A stretch of DNA of 44,616 bases. It comes from Caldimonas mangrovi (GTDB lineage Bacteria > Pseudomonadota > Gammaproteobacteria > Burkholderiales > Burkholderiaceae_C). This document shows positions 8,353-17,472 of the stretch, piece after piece (position 1 is the first letter of the stretch; every line of letters begins with the position of its first letter). The DNA lies in assembly GCF_023721835.1 (NCBI RefSeq), contig NZ_JAMKFE010000025.1, forward strand, positions 1 through 44,616, given 5' to 3'. A program made the position numbers and the translations under genes. The notes under the pieces are model-generated. The model searched no databases. It had not been told where the DNA came from and was given only the letters and a program-made list of their open reading frames with translations.

Positions 8353-10415
8353 TGCGCGGGCTCCGGGCGGTCCTGGCACCGTCGGTCTGGGACCTGAGCT
8401 CGCTGCTGTCGGTGCTGAACCCACGTGCCGAGCTGGCCGAGCGCAACCTGTGGTGGGTGCGGCTGGCCGAATGGCTGCGCCACGCGCCGTTGCGCAAGGA
8501 AGGCGTCGAGACGCCCGAGACCGGCACCGCCACCCCGCTGCCCGTGCTGCGCCTGCGCCACCTGTTGAACCTGCTCGACCGCCAGCCGGACTACCGGGCC
8601 CAGGTGGTCGAGCTGATTGCCCGCACCCTGGAAGACATGGACGCGACGCTGCTGCTGGCCGACTTCGGCTTCGCACCGCGCATGGCTTTTTTCGGCGAAC
8701 TGGCCGAGCGGGTGCAGCGCAAGCTGCTGCCCGGCACTTCGCAGACGCGCGACCTGGCCGAGCTGTTCCAGCTGGTGTTCGCCGACGAAGCCGACCCGGC
8801 CTGGCTGAACGCGATCGATGATGCGACGCTGGGCCGCCTGGCGGCGTTGCTGCAGGAGGCCGTGGCCGCTTCGCGCCACCCTCAGGCGGCCGCACACTGG
8901 CGCTCGGCGCTGCTCGACGCGATGATGTTCTGCATCAGCCAGGTGCGCGCGACCGCGTTTTCCGCCGAGATCCGCACGCGGCTGTCCGAGTCGGCCCGGG
9001 CCTTGTCGCCGTTCCGGCAGCTGACACGCGCCTTCGATGAGCTGCGCACCCGGCTGGAATCGGACGACACCACGCCTGCGCAGCTGGTGCCGGCCCTCGG
9101 CTACGCCCACGCGCTGCTGGACGCCTGCCGGCGCGACGCCGGCACGGTGTACGACCACCTGGAGGAGTACGGCGTCTCGGTCGACATCGTCTTTGCGCTG
9201 CAGCAACTGCAGGCGCGGCTGGAGCGGGTGCACCTGCTGCTCGACTGCCTGCTGAGCAAGGACCCGGCGCGCGCGGTGCGCGAGCTGATGGTGCAGTTCG
9301 CCGAGACCGCGCAGCGACGCCGCAGCGTGCGGGCGCTGCTGGCGCGCAACTACTCGCTGCTGGCACGCAAGATGGTGGAGCGCAGCGCCGAAACCGGCGA
9401 GCACTACATCACCCGCAACCGGTCCGAGTACCTGCAGATGTTCTGGCGTGCAGCCGGTGGCGGCGCCGTCACGACGATGACGGTGCTCGTCAAGTTCCTG
9501 TTGACCGGGCTCGGGTTGTCGCCGTTCTTCACCGGCTTCGCGGCCGGGCTGAACTACGCCGCGAGTTTCGTCGCGATCCAGCTGGCGCACTTCACGCTGG
9601 CGACCAAGCAGCCGGCGATGACAGCGCCGGCTATGGCCGCCAAGCTCGACGACGTCGGCTCCGACGCGGCGGTGGAGGGTTTCGTCGACGAAGTCGCGCA
9701 CCTGATCCGCACGCAGGCCGCGGGCATCCTCGGCAACGTCGCGGTCGTGCTGCCCTGCGTGCTGATGGTGCAGCTGGCGTGGCAGGCAGCCTTCGGCGCG
9801 CCGCTGGTCGACGCGGAAAAGGCCGCCTACTCGGTGGCCTCGCTGACTGTGCTGGGCTGGACACCGCTGTACGCGGCGGCCACCGGCGTGTTGCTGTTCG
9901 CGTCCAGCATCGTCGCCGGTTGGGCCGAGAACTGGTTCGTGCTGCACCGGCTCGGTAGCGCGCTGCGCTGGAACCCGCGCATCCTGGCACGGCTGGGCGA
10001 GTCGCGGGCCACGCGCTGGTCGGCCTATCTGCAAGCCAACGTCTCGGGCTTCGCCGGCAACATCGCGCTGGGCTTCATGCTGGGCCTGGTGCCGGCGTTC
10101 GCGGGCTTCTTCGGCATCCACTTCGACGTGCGGCACGTGACGCTGGCCAGCGGCCAGCTCGGCGCGGCACTCGGTGCGCTCGGCTGGGAGCTGGTCTACA
10201 CGCCGGGCTTCTGGCTCGCAGCCGCCGGCATCGCCTTGACCGGCGTGCTGAACGTGAGCGTCAGCTTTCTGCTCGCCTTCCGGCTGGCGCTGCGCTCGCG
10301 CAACGTCCGGCTGAAAGACCGCGCCCGCCTGTATGCCGCCGTCAGGCGGCGCCTGCGGCGCCAGCCCATGAGCTTCCTGCTGCCGCTGCGGGTCGCAAAG
10401 GCGCAGGCCGCGTGA
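8352..10415 (+). CDS. Multi-span membrane protein of the 'site-specific recombinase' (SpecificRecomb) family
   Basis: A 687-residue protein. The first half (to about 360) is soluble, helical and leucine/arginine-rich. The second half carries about six hydrophobic spans, for instance VLVKFLLTGLGLSPFFTGF, VAVVLPCVLMVQLAW, YAAATGVLLFASSIVAGW, IALGFMLGLVPAFAGFF and AAAGIALTGVLNVSVSFLL. Homologues next to apaG are commonly labelled site-specific recombinase after a gonococcal protein, yet nothing here resembles a tyrosine or serine recombinase and the topology is that of an inner-membrane protein. It is translationally coupled to apaG. The family call is fairly sure; the recombinase function is doubtful. 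Confidence 0.8.
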   Translation: MRGLRAVLAPSVWDLSSLLSVLNPRAELAERNLWWVRLAEWLRHAPLRKEGVETPETGTATPLPVLRLRHLLNLLDRQPDYRAQVVELIARTLEDMDATLLLADFGFAPRMAFFGELAERVQRKLLPGTSQTRDLAELFQLVFADEADPAWLNAIDDATLGRLAALLQEAVAASRHPQAAAHWRSALLDAMMFCISQVRATAFSAEIRTRLSESARALSPFRQLTRAFDELRTRLESDDTTPAQLVPALGYAHALLDACRRDAGTVYDHLEEYGVSVDIVFALQQLQARLERVHLLLDCLLSKDPARAVRELMVQFAETAQRRRSVRALLARNYSLLARKMVERSAETGEHYITRNRSEYLQMFWRAAGGGAVTTMTVLVKFLLTGLGLSPFFTGFAAGLNYAASFVAIQLAHFTLATKQPAMTAPAMAAKLDDVGSDAAVEGFVDEVAHLIRTQAAGILGNVAVVLPCVLMVQLAWQAAFGAPLVDAEKAAYSVASLTVLGWTPLYAAATGVLLFASSIVAGWAENWFVLHRLGSALRWNPRILARLGESRATRWSAYLQANVSGFAGNIALGFMLGLVPAFAGFFGIHFDVRHVTLASGQLGAALGALGWELVYTPGFWLAAAGIALTGVLNVSVSFLLAFRLALRSRNVRLKDRARLYAAVRRRLRRQPMSFLLPLRVAKAQAA

Positions 10416-10439
10416 TGAACTTTGACGTTGCGACGGGAC

Positions 10440-10580
10440 TCAAGGCGATGGCGGGTTGTCGTCCGCGGGTGGCGTCTCGTCGGTGCGGCTGCGGTCCTTG
10501 CGGCCCGAGAACATCGTCCACCAGACGATGAAGATCAGGATCAGGAGGGCGCCGAGCGCCTCCAACAAAATCAACCACAT
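10440..10580 (-). CDS. Small 46-residue single-span membrane protein
   Basis: A short frame starting MWLILLEALGALLILIFIVW, so one transmembrane helix (about 2-22) begins at the N-terminus. A GRKDR stop-transfer patch and a proline- and Asp/Glu-rich soluble tail follow. A GAAGGAAAG ribosome site at correct spacing supports the ATG at 10580 and argues against the longer frame upstream. It is convergent with the 'SpecificRecomb' gene, and its start codon overlaps the putative mltA start on the other strand. Function unknown. Confidence 0.75.
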   Translation of the reverse strand: MWLILLEALGALLILIFIVWWTMFSGRKDRSRTDETPPADDNPPSP

Positions 10581-11757
10581 GGCCTTTCCTTCGCTTTGCC
10601 TGCCGCGCGCCCACCGGATGTGGGGCGCCCTGATTCTAGGAATGCTGGCGTCCTGCGCCAGCCCGCCCGCGCCCGGCCCGGCGCCGGACCCTTCCATCAC
10701 AGCCCCTGCCGGGCCGGCAGCTGCCACCACCGCCACGGTCATCGAACAGCCGCGCTCGCGCTGGGTGCCGGTCGGCTGGGACGCGCTGCCCGGCTGGGGC
10801 GGCGACCAGATCCAGTTCGCCTGGCCGGCCCTGTTGCGCAGCTGCCAGCGCCCCGCCCCCGCCTGGACGCGCGCGTGTGCCGAGGCCCTGGCGCTGCCCG
10901 AACCGACCGAAGCCGCGGTGCGCCGGTGGATGCAGCACCGCCTGCAACCCTATCGGGTCGAGCCGCGCGACGGCGCGGCGTCGGACGGGCTGATCACCGG
11001 CTACTTCGAGCCGCTGATCGAGGCCCGCCGCGAGCCGGACGCCCAGTTCCGCGTGCCGCTGTACCGGCCACCGGCCGACTTCGGCAAGCGCAAGCCGTAC
11101 TGGACCCGTGCCCAGCTCGAGACCCTGCCCGCGGCACGCGCCAAACTGCGCGGCAACGAGCTGGCCTACGTGGCCGACCCGCTGGATGCGCTGGTGCTGC
11201 ACATCCAAGGCTCGGGCCGGCTGCTGCTCACCGAGCCCGACGGCCGCCAGCGTCTGGTGCGGGCGGCCTTTGCCGGCCACAACGACCACCCGTACCGCTC
11301 GGTCGGCCGCTGGCTGGTCGAGCAGGGCGCGTTTTCGCTCGAACAGGCGTCGTGGCCGGCGATCAAGGCCTGGGCGCGTGCCCACCCGAAGCGCGTGCAG
11401 GAGATGCTGCAAATCAACCCCCGCTATGTGTTCTTCCGCGAAGAACCGCTGCCCGACCCGAGTATCGGCCCGCTGGGCGCCCAGGGCGTGCCGCTGACGC
11501 CGGGCCGCTCGATCGCGGTCGACCGCGAGTCCATCCCCTACGGCACACCGGTGTGGATCGACACCACTGAGCCGACGCCTGCGCCGGTGCCCGCGCCGCG
11601 CCCGCTGCAGCGGCTGGTGATGGCCCAGGACACCGGCGGGGCCATCGTCGGGGCCGTGCGGGCCGATTACTTCTGGGGCTGGACCGAAGGCGCCGAGGAG
11701 TTCGCGGGCCGCATGAAGCAGCCGCTGCGCATGTGGGTGCTGTGGCCGCGCTCGTGA
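10579..11757 (+). CDS. mltA: Membrane-bound lytic murein transglycosylase A
   Basis: A 392-residue lipoprotein that cleaves peptidoglycan glycan strands to 1,6-anhydro-muropeptides at the outer membrane. The lipobox LASC lies about 26 residues from the chosen start. MltA signatures are ITGYFEPLIEA, VLHIQGSGRLLL, GHNDHPYRSVGRWL, NPRYVFFRE and the 3D domain VDRESIPYGTPVWI...MAQDTGGAI...ADYFWG, which supplies the catalytic Asp. The start is uncertain: the ATG at 10579 gives an Arg-containing signal peptide but no visible Shine-Dalgarno; the ATG at 10618 would leave no positive n-region. Confidence 0.93.
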   Translation: MAFPSLCLPRAHRMWGALILGMLASCASPPAPGPAPDPSITAPAGPAAATTATVIEQPRSRWVPVGWDALPGWGGDQIQFAWPALLRSCQRPAPAWTRACAEALALPEPTEAAVRRWMQHRLQPYRVEPRDGAASDGLITGYFEPLIEARREPDAQFRVPLYRPPADFGKRKPYWTRAQLETLPAARAKLRGNELAYVADPLDALVLHIQGSGRLLLTEPDGRQRLVRAAFAGHNDHPYRSVGRWLVEQGAFSLEQASWPAIKAWARAHPKRVQEMLQINPRYVFFREEPLPDPSIGPLGAQGVPLTPGRSIAVDRESIPYGTPVWIDTTEPTPAPVPAPRPLQRLVMAQDTGGAIVGAVRADYFWGWTEGAEEFAGRMKQPLRMWVLWPRS

Positions 11758-11767
11758 GCGCGGTGGC

Positions 11768-12655
11768 TCACCGGCGCATCGCCTGACGGTAGCGCCCAGG
11801 CGGCACGCCGTGGGCCGCACGGAAGCGGTTCACGAGATGGCTGGCGCCGGCGAAGCCGCAAGCCTGCGCGACGTGCTCGAGCGGTGCATCGGTGGTGCAC
11901 AACATCGAACGTGCGCGTTCCAGCCGCCGCTGCAGCACCCAGGCGTGCGGCGCCATGCCGAACGAGACCCGGAACATGTGCGCGAAATGGTGCTCGGACA
12001 GCGCGGCCTGCGCCGCCAGTTCGCCGACCGTCAGCGGCGATGAGAGGTGCGCGTCGATGTGCTCGGCCAGACGCCGGCGCAGCGCCGGAGCCAAGCCGCC
12101 GCGTGATGTCCACACAGTTGGCCGGCCGGCATGAGCCTGTACCAGCCGGGTCAGCACCTGGTGCGCGAGCGCATTGGCGTGCAGCCGGGCGTCGACGTCG
12201 TTCCAATCCAGACAGGCCATGGCCGCCAATGGCGACGCGACCTCGGCATCTTCGAAGAAGGTGCGCTCGTGCAGGTTGAGCTCACGCGGCTCGCGGTCGA
12301 GCAGACGCACCGCCAGCGGTGCCAGCCGCTCATGCTCGAAATACAGGTGCAGGAAGCGCTGCTCGCTGCCCACCACCCAGCTCGAGTCGTGCTCGGCCGG
12401 CATCACGCACAAGCGCCCCGGCGCGCCGCGCTGCGCCGGCGACCCGGTACGGAAGGTGCTGAAGCCGCCCTGCAGGTAGAGCGACACCGTGTGGTGGCTC
12501 GGACGCTCGTAGCGCGTCGCGTCGTGCGCATTGCACCAGATAGCCGCCGAAAACCCGTCGCCCAGCGACACGCCGCGTTGCAGCCGGGCGCGCGAGCGGG
12601 TGCGCAACGTGTCGAACACGTCGGTGTGCGGAGGGGCGTGCAGATCGGCGGGCAT
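11768..12655 (-). CDS. AraC family transcriptional regulator
   Basis: A 295-residue regulator. The N-terminal 170 residues form a cupin-like sensing domain (SLYLQGGFSTFRTGSP, FLHLYFEHERLAPLAVRL). The C-terminal 100 residues hold two helix-turn-helix motifs: LTVGELAAQAALSEHHFAHMF and PLEHVAQACGFAGASHLVNR, followed by the typical FRAAHGVPPGRYRQ. I start it at the ATG at 12655 (MPADLHAPP). It is divergent from the DMT transporter gene at 12771, which is its most likely target. Confidence 0.9.
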   Translation of the reverse strand: MPADLHAPPHTDVFDTLRTRSRARLQRGVSLGDGFSAAIWCNAHDATRYERPSHHTVSLYLQGGFSTFRTGSPAQRGAPGRLCVMPAEHDSSWVVGSEQRFLHLYFEHERLAPLAVRLLDREPRELNLHERTFFEDAEVASPLAAMACLDWNDVDARLHANALAHQVLTRLVQAHAGRPTVWTSRGGLAPALRRRLAEHIDAHLSSPLTVGELAAQAALSEHHFAHMFRVSFGMAPHAWVLQRRLERARSMLCTTDAPLEHVAQACGFAGASHLVNRFRAAHGVPPGRYRQAMRR

Positions 12656-12770
12656 GGTGGGCTCGAAGTCCCCCACTGTACGCAAGCTCGGCGCGGTTGG
12701 CCGAAGCGCCGGCAAACAAACCGCAGATTCGTGCAACCGGCCGCGGCCCCAGGCGGCCAGACTGCCCGCC

Positions 12771-13682
12771 ATGACCGCCGCTCTTTACTTCCTCACTGTC
12801 GCGATCTGGGGCACCACCTGGATCGCTCTGAAGTGGCAGCTCGGCCCGGTGCCGATCCCGCTGTCCATCGTCTACCGCTTCGCGCTGGCGGCGCTGGTGC
12901 TGTTCGCCGTATTGGCATTGAGCGGCCGCCTGCGCCGGCCGAAGGACGGCGCCATGACGCTGATCGCCGCGCAGGGCATCTGCCTGTTCTGCCTGAACTT
13001 CATTTGCTTCCTGCACGCGAGCCGCTACATCCCGAGCGGGCTGGTGGCGGTGCTGTTTTCGACCGCCACGGTGTGGAACGCGATCAATGGCCGGCTGTTC
13101 CTAAAGCGGCCGATCTCGGCGCAGGTGGTCGCGGGCGGCACGGTCGGCATGCTGGGGCTGGCGCTGCTGTTCTGGCCCGAGCTGGCGCATGCGAGCGGGC
13201 AATCCGGTGCCTGGCTGGGGCTGCTGCTCGGGCTGGCGGGCACGCTGTGCTTTTCAGCCGGCAACATGCTGTCGGCCCGTCTGCAGGCCGCCGGCCACAC
13301 GCCGCTGGTTACCAATGCGTGGGGCATGCTGTTCGGTGCCATGGTGCTGCTCGCCGTGCACGCCGCGAGCGGCGGCGACTGGGTCTTCGACACATCGGCG
13401 CGCTATGTCGGTGCCCTGCTCTATCTGGCGATCCCGGGTTCGGTGATCGGCTTCACCGCCTACCTGATGCTGGTCGGCCGGCTGGGGCCCGAGCGGGCAG
13501 CGTACTGCACCGTGCTGTTCCCCGTCGTGGCGCTCAACGTCTCGGCGCTGTTCGAGGGCTACCAGTGGACGCCCTTGGCCGGGGCGGGCCTGGTATTCGT
13601 GATGCTCGGCAACGCGCTGGTGTTCCGCAAGCCGCGGACGGCGGCGGGCGGACGAGCCGCCGCAGACCGCCCGCCCGTCTGA
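12771..13682 (+). CDS. DMT superfamily (EamA) transporter
   Basis: A 303-residue inner-membrane protein with about ten hydrophobic spans arranged as two EamA repeats (roughly 1-135 and 145-290). The first opens FLTVAIWGTTWIALKW and continues SIVYRFALAALVLF; the second contains LGLLLGLAGTLCFSAGN and IPGSVIGFTAYLMLVGRLGP. Such proteins export metabolites or amino acids, but the substrate cannot be read from sequence. The divergent AraC regulator suggests inducible expression. It ends three bases before the stop of the convergent gene. Confidence 0.92.
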   Translation: MTAALYFLTVAIWGTTWIALKWQLGPVPIPLSIVYRFALAALVLFAVLALSGRLRRPKDGAMTLIAAQGICLFCLNFICFLHASRYIPSGLVAVLFSTATVWNAINGRLFLKRPISAQVVAGGTVGMLGLALLFWPELAHASGQSGAWLGLLLGLAGTLCFSAGNMLSARLQAAGHTPLVTNAWGMLFGAMVLLAVHAASGGDWVFDTSARYVGALLYLAIPGSVIGFTAYLMLVGRLGPERAAYCTVLFPVVALNVSALFEGYQWTPLAGAGLVFVMLGNALVFRKPRTAAGGRAAADRPPV

Positions 13683-13685
13683 GCG

Positions 13686-15962
13686 TCAGAACTTGACATC
13701 GCCGTGGATGACGCGCGGCGCGGCACTCACGGCGGGCTTGGCACCGATGTAGATGTCGGAGTCGCTGCTGGACGGGTCCTGCAGCCCGGCGGCGCTCGGC
13801 AGCGTCAGCTCGCTGGGCAACGTGACACCGGCCGCGGCGCACACGGCCGGGTCCTTGCGTGCGAAGCGGATCTCGCGGTCCAGCCACTTGACCAGCATCG
13901 GCTCGCCGTTGCTCATCACGCGGCCGAGCGTCTCGTCGAACGGGATCACGAAGGCCGGCACGTAACGCGACTCGGGCGTCTCGCAGCTCACGCGCTCGTT
14001 GGTCAGGCGCGACACGCAATGCCCGGGGATACCCCACAGCTCGCCGAAACCGCCGTACTCGAGCACGATGGACTTGCCGGCGTACTGGCCGTAGGCCGCA
14101 CCGCTCGGCACCTCGTAGTTCACCTGCAGCGGCGGGTCGAAGCTGACGATGGCGCCATTACCGTCCTTCACCACGGCGAACTGATTCCACTGGTTGGGCC
14201 CGGTCTCCCACTGATAGTAGGTGTCCAGCGACTCCAGCTCATGGTCGCAGTACTTCGTTGCGTCGAAGTCGCACGCCGCATCGCTCAGCGCCGCGAACAG
14301 TCGGCCGCTGCGCACGCCCCATTGGTATTGGGGACGCGACGCCAGGGCATCGCCGTCGGTGAAGGTCACGGCAGAGCCCGTATGGTCCTTCAGCACGGCG
14401 TTGGCCGCATCGGTGGTGTAGCTGACGACGGCACTGCCATCGCTTGGCTCCCAATGGTTGAAGGTGGCATCCAGATAGGGCGACGGTCCGGCCGAGCCAT
14501 CGGCGAAGAATGCGGCCATCGAAGCCGCCGTCGGACAATCGCGCAGGCAGAACAGCGTCGCCGGCATCTGGCTCGGGTAGACCAGATCCTGAACGCGGTA
14601 GATCACCTCCACGGCCGTCGAGTCGACGGTATCGCCCGCACTTTCGAGGGCGACATAGACTTCGCCGCCGAGCGCCTGCGACCAGCCGCGCGCACCGCCC
14701 TTGTTCGCAAAGTACGACGGCAACACCGACTGCTCGGCGGAAAGATCGCGCGTCTGGCATTGCTCGGTGCATTCCAGCACCCCGGTGACCTTGAACACGC
14801 CCGCGGCGTTGTCCCAGTAGACCTCGTACTGCTTGTTCGGCTGCGCACCTTCGAAGAAGCCGGCCACGTCCCCGACGAAACTGTAGAACTTGATCTTGTC
14901 GATCGCCGCCAGCGTGCGCGTGCGCTTGCTGTACTTCATCAACCGCCCCTCCGACTGCAGCAGCGTGTAGGCGGTCTTGGTCGGCGGTTGATCTGCCACG
15001 TACTGCACGCGCTGCACGGTCGCTCCGTTGCCCGCACCGGCTTCCTCGGGCAGCCACAGGCCCCAGTAGCCGATGTGGCCGTGGTAGAGGGTACCGTTGC
15101 CGGCTTCGTACTCGATCGGGAAGCCGGACTGCCGCGTCACGCGCTCGCCGGTGCCGGCATCGTACAGGCCATAGCGCCACACGGACATGCCGGTCTCGGG
15201 ATCGTCCGCGTCGCGCGTGAAGCATTGGTCCTGCACGCCGTTCGAGCGCCGGAAGTAGTCGGCGTTGTAGGCGAACGAGAAGGCGATCTGCTGACCCATC
15301 TCGTCGATCTGCAACACGCCTGCGCCACTGTCGGGGCCCGATTTGGTGAGTTGCAGTGCCTTGGTGCTGCTGCCGCCAGGCCCGGCGGGCTCGATCTCGT
15401 AGTAGCTGATGCCGCCGGCGCTTCCCTCCAGAAAGCCACGCATCATGCAGGGGCCGTCGTCGGCCTTGCCGCAATAGTCGAGCCGGAAGACGCCGTAGGG
15501 GTTGCCGTCGGAAGGCGGCTCGGTGGCGGTGGTGTTCACGAAGATCGTGACGTCGAAGTCGCGCTCCGACTCCTCGACCCAGGTCCGAACACGCATCGGC
15601 TCGTCGTTGGACGTCCGAGACGAATCGACGATGGCCCGCATGTAGGACGGTGCATTGGAGCCGGAGTTCGTGGCGCCCGAGTTGCTCGTGCTCGATCGCG
15701 ATTCGGGATCGCACTTGCCCTTGTCGACCAGGGCCACATAGGTGTCCTTGTTGACCAGCGCATCGGGGCGCATGGCCGACATGAAGCACATGATCATGTT
15801 CACCTGGTTCACCCCGCGCGAGGTGGCGTCCTCGACGTTGGTGTGCTGCGTGTCGGTCGCATAGGGCGAGGTCGCGCCCGGCGCGGCATCGGCGCTGCCT
15901 GCCAGGGCGCCGATGAGCATCGGAAGCACCAGCAGGCGCCAAGTCGGAAGTCGGTTGTCCAT
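13686..15962 (-). CDS. Large exported protein of unknown function, Cys-rich
   Basis: A 758-residue protein I do not recognise. A Sec signal peptide is clear (MDNRLPTWRLLVLPMLIGAL followed by Ala-rich AGSADA, cleavage near residue 27). The mature part is rich in Gly, Asp and aromatic residues, with many short beta-type stretches and roughly 15-20 cysteines, often in close pairs (LECTEQC, LFCLRDC, ACDFDATKYC), suggesting disulfides outside the cytoplasm. No transmembrane anchor, sorting tail or enzyme motif is seen. It follows a 57-residue lipoprotein gene by 23 bases and is probably co-transcribed with it. Confidence 0.75.
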   Translation of the reverse strand: MDNRLPTWRLLVLPMLIGALAGSADAAPGATSPYATDTQHTNVEDATSRGVNQVNMIMCFMSAMRPDALVNKDTYVALVDKGKCDPESRSSTSNSGATNSGSNAPSYMRAIVDSSRTSNDEPMRVRTWVEESERDFDVTIFVNTTATEPPSDGNPYGVFRLDYCGKADDGPCMMRGFLEGSAGGISYYEIEPAGPGGSSTKALQLTKSGPDSGAGVLQIDEMGQQIAFSFAYNADYFRRSNGVQDQCFTRDADDPETGMSVWRYGLYDAGTGERVTRQSGFPIEYEAGNGTLYHGHIGYWGLWLPEEAGAGNGATVQRVQYVADQPPTKTAYTLLQSEGRLMKYSKRTRTLAAIDKIKFYSFVGDVAGFFEGAQPNKQYEVYWDNAAGVFKVTGVLECTEQCQTRDLSAEQSVLPSYFANKGGARGWSQALGGEVYVALESAGDTVDSTAVEVIYRVQDLVYPSQMPATLFCLRDCPTAASMAAFFADGSAGPSPYLDATFNHWEPSDGSAVVSYTTDAANAVLKDHTGSAVTFTDGDALASRPQYQWGVRSGRLFAALSDAACDFDATKYCDHELESLDTYYQWETGPNQWNQFAVVKDGNGAIVSFDPPLQVNYEVPSGAAYGQYAGKSIVLEYGGFGELWGIPGHCVSRLTNERVSCETPESRYVPAFVIPFDETLGRVMSNGEPMLVKWLDREIRFARKDPAVCAAAGVTLPSELTLPSAAGLQDPSSSDSDIYIGAKPAVSAAPRVIHGDVKF

Positions 15963-15985
15963 GGTTGTTCCCCTTCGCCTCGACC

Positions 15986-16159
15986 TTAGTTCCCGTTCTT
16001 CGGCGTCACGACGGAGACGCTGTTGGGAGTGCTGATGCCTTGTACCGTTTCGGACCCTCCCGAAGAGGCCCCGGACGACGACGACGAGCCGCCGCAGGCC
16101 GCCAGCGCGAGCGTCGAGAAAACAGCCGCATACGCGGCGCAACGAGCCAATCGGTCCAT
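15986..16159 (-). CDS. Small 57-residue lipoprotein
   Basis: A short gene starting MDRLARCAAYAAVFSTLALA with lipobox LAAC (Cys22), then GGSSSSSGASSGG, a flexible Ser/Gly linker, and a short tail (VQGISTPNSVSVVTPKNGN). A perfect AGGAGG ribosome site stands eight bases before the ATG, which makes this a confident gene despite its size. The tail is too short for an enzyme, so it may anchor, tether or assist the 758-residue exported protein encoded next. Confidence 0.85.
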   Translation of the reverse strand: MDRLARCAAYAAVFSTLALAACGGSSSSSGASSGGSETVQGISTPNSVSVVTPKNGN

Positions 16160-16638
16160 GCGGAACCTCCTGTGTGCGAGTCATCGAAAACCGGGAGCAG
16201 TGCCACTGCCCGCGGGCGAGCCGGCCAAGGCAGAGGCCGGCGCGGCCGGATGCGGACATACGGTGTATCGACGGCGGCGGCGGGGGAGTTGAGGGGGGGA
16301 GATCAGCGCGCGTGATGCAGTACGCGCAGAAAGTCGGGGCACAGACGGACGGTCGGAAACCCCGGGTTTTCCTGGCTCCCGGCGCGCTCCGAAGGCTTAC
16401 CGTCATGGTTTGGCAAGCACGTCACGGGCCGCCCGCGCCAGAGGCGACACGGTCCCTCACCGCGGGCATGTACGGCGACCATTCGCCGCTCGCCGCGATC
16501 GGTCCACGGCTTCTCCGCGAGCCGATCGCACGCGCGACCTCCATCTTGGAATCGATCGCGCTCAGGATGCAGCCGCGGACGTCCCCGCGGATCGGCGAAC
16601 CGATGGGCAGCGACCCCTTGCCGGTTCTCTTGAAGGTT
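16160..16638. other. 479-base gap between two minus-strand genes
   Basis: No convincing gene is seen. It holds a perfect 7-bp hairpin (16220-16226 with 16235-16241, 8-base loop), a G-rich tract (16280-16300) and a near-perfect 18-base palindrome (16355-16372, one mismatch). The promoter of the lipoprotein/exported-protein pair and the end of the 16639-17316 transcript should lie here. An open frame on the plus strand has skewed, arginine-rich composition and looks spurious. Confidence 0.5.
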
Positions 16639-17316
16639 TCAGGGGGCAGTCACCCGCATCTGCACCACCGAGCGGCGACTGCCGCGTGCCTCGGCGCTGG
16701 ACCAGTTGCCTCGCTCGATGGTGTGTTGCTCCTCGAGCGTGTCGGCGATTGTCACCCACTCGCCGAGCGGGACCTGCACGCGGGTTAATGTCGTGCCGCC
16801 TTCGCGCAGGGGCCGATCCTGCATGCCGGACGTCGGGTCGTTGAAGCGGCTCGACTCGGCCGCGATCTCCACCGTCACCGGTTCGCCGCCTCCGGGCCAG
16901 CGCGGCTGCACCGTGAAGCCACGCCCGGCTTCGAGCATCACCTTGGACGGCACCAGCGTCGCGCCGTCGCGGGCGTTCCAGATCACCTGGTACCACTGCA
17001 ACGGCTGCTGCTGCGCGAGCCGGATACCGGCGCGTCCCCCGTTGAGCACCAGCACCTGTTGCGTGCCGTCACCGCGCGTCACGCTTTCGCGGCGGGTGGT
17101 GTGCACCGTCACGCCCCCCTGCGCGTTGACAGTACGGTGGCTGGAAATCACCACCGAGCCGGAGGCGCTGGCACCCTGGCGGGCCAGCTCGGTTTGGTCC
17201 CCCTGGCGCAGTTCGATGCGCAGATTGCGCTGCGGCAGCCCGGGCTGTGCGAACACGCTGGGACAACCCGCCCCCAGGACGGCAGCGACGACCCATATGC
17301 GACGTGAAGCGTTCAC
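16639..17316 (-). CDS. Exported protein of unknown function
   Basis: A 225-residue protein starting with GTG, supported by GGAG eight bases upstream. A signal peptide of about 23 residues ends at SVFAQ. The mature part contains NLRIELRQGD, SGSVVISSHR, QQVLVLNGGRAGIRLAQQQP and GRGFTVQPRWPGGGEPVTVE, a pattern I associate with uncharacterised, all-beta periplasmic proteins of Burkholderiales. The segment LVLNGGRAGI has a faint look of secretin-associated beta domains, which I would not press. It is divergent from the lipoprotein at 17473. Confidence 0.75.
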   Translation of the reverse strand: MNASRRIWVVAAVLGAGCPSVFAQPGLPQRNLRIELRQGDQTELARQGASASGSVVISSHRTVNAQGGVTVHTTRRESVTRGDGTQQVLVLNGGRAGIRLAQQQPLQWYQVIWNARDGATLVPSKVMLEAGRGFTVQPRWPGGGEPVTVEIAAESSRFNDPTSGMQDRPLREGGTTLTRVQVPLGEWVTIADTLEEQHTIERGNWSSAEARGSRRSVVQMRVTAP

Positions 17317-17472
17317 TTTCGACTCCTGCGGCCCGGCATCTGCCCGGCCGTGCGATATGCACTGTAGCGGGCAGGCCGACGGCTTCGCGCTGTCGCCGCA
17401 TGGCGACTGCAGCTTTACACAGCTTCACCCAGCGGACGCAACCATGATGCATCGCGATTCGAGCATGCCTGC

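Noticed and set aside
8265-10136. Minus-strand open frame of 623 codons opposite the apaG-linked membrane protein gene
   Set aside because: Shadow frame with low-complexity Arg/Gln/His composition and no ribosome site; the plus strand encodes a recognised family.
16174-16788. Plus-strand open frame of 204 codons across the 16160-16638 gap
   Set aside because: Arg/Pro-rich composition, no Shine-Dalgarno, and it runs into the antisense of the exported protein at 16639.
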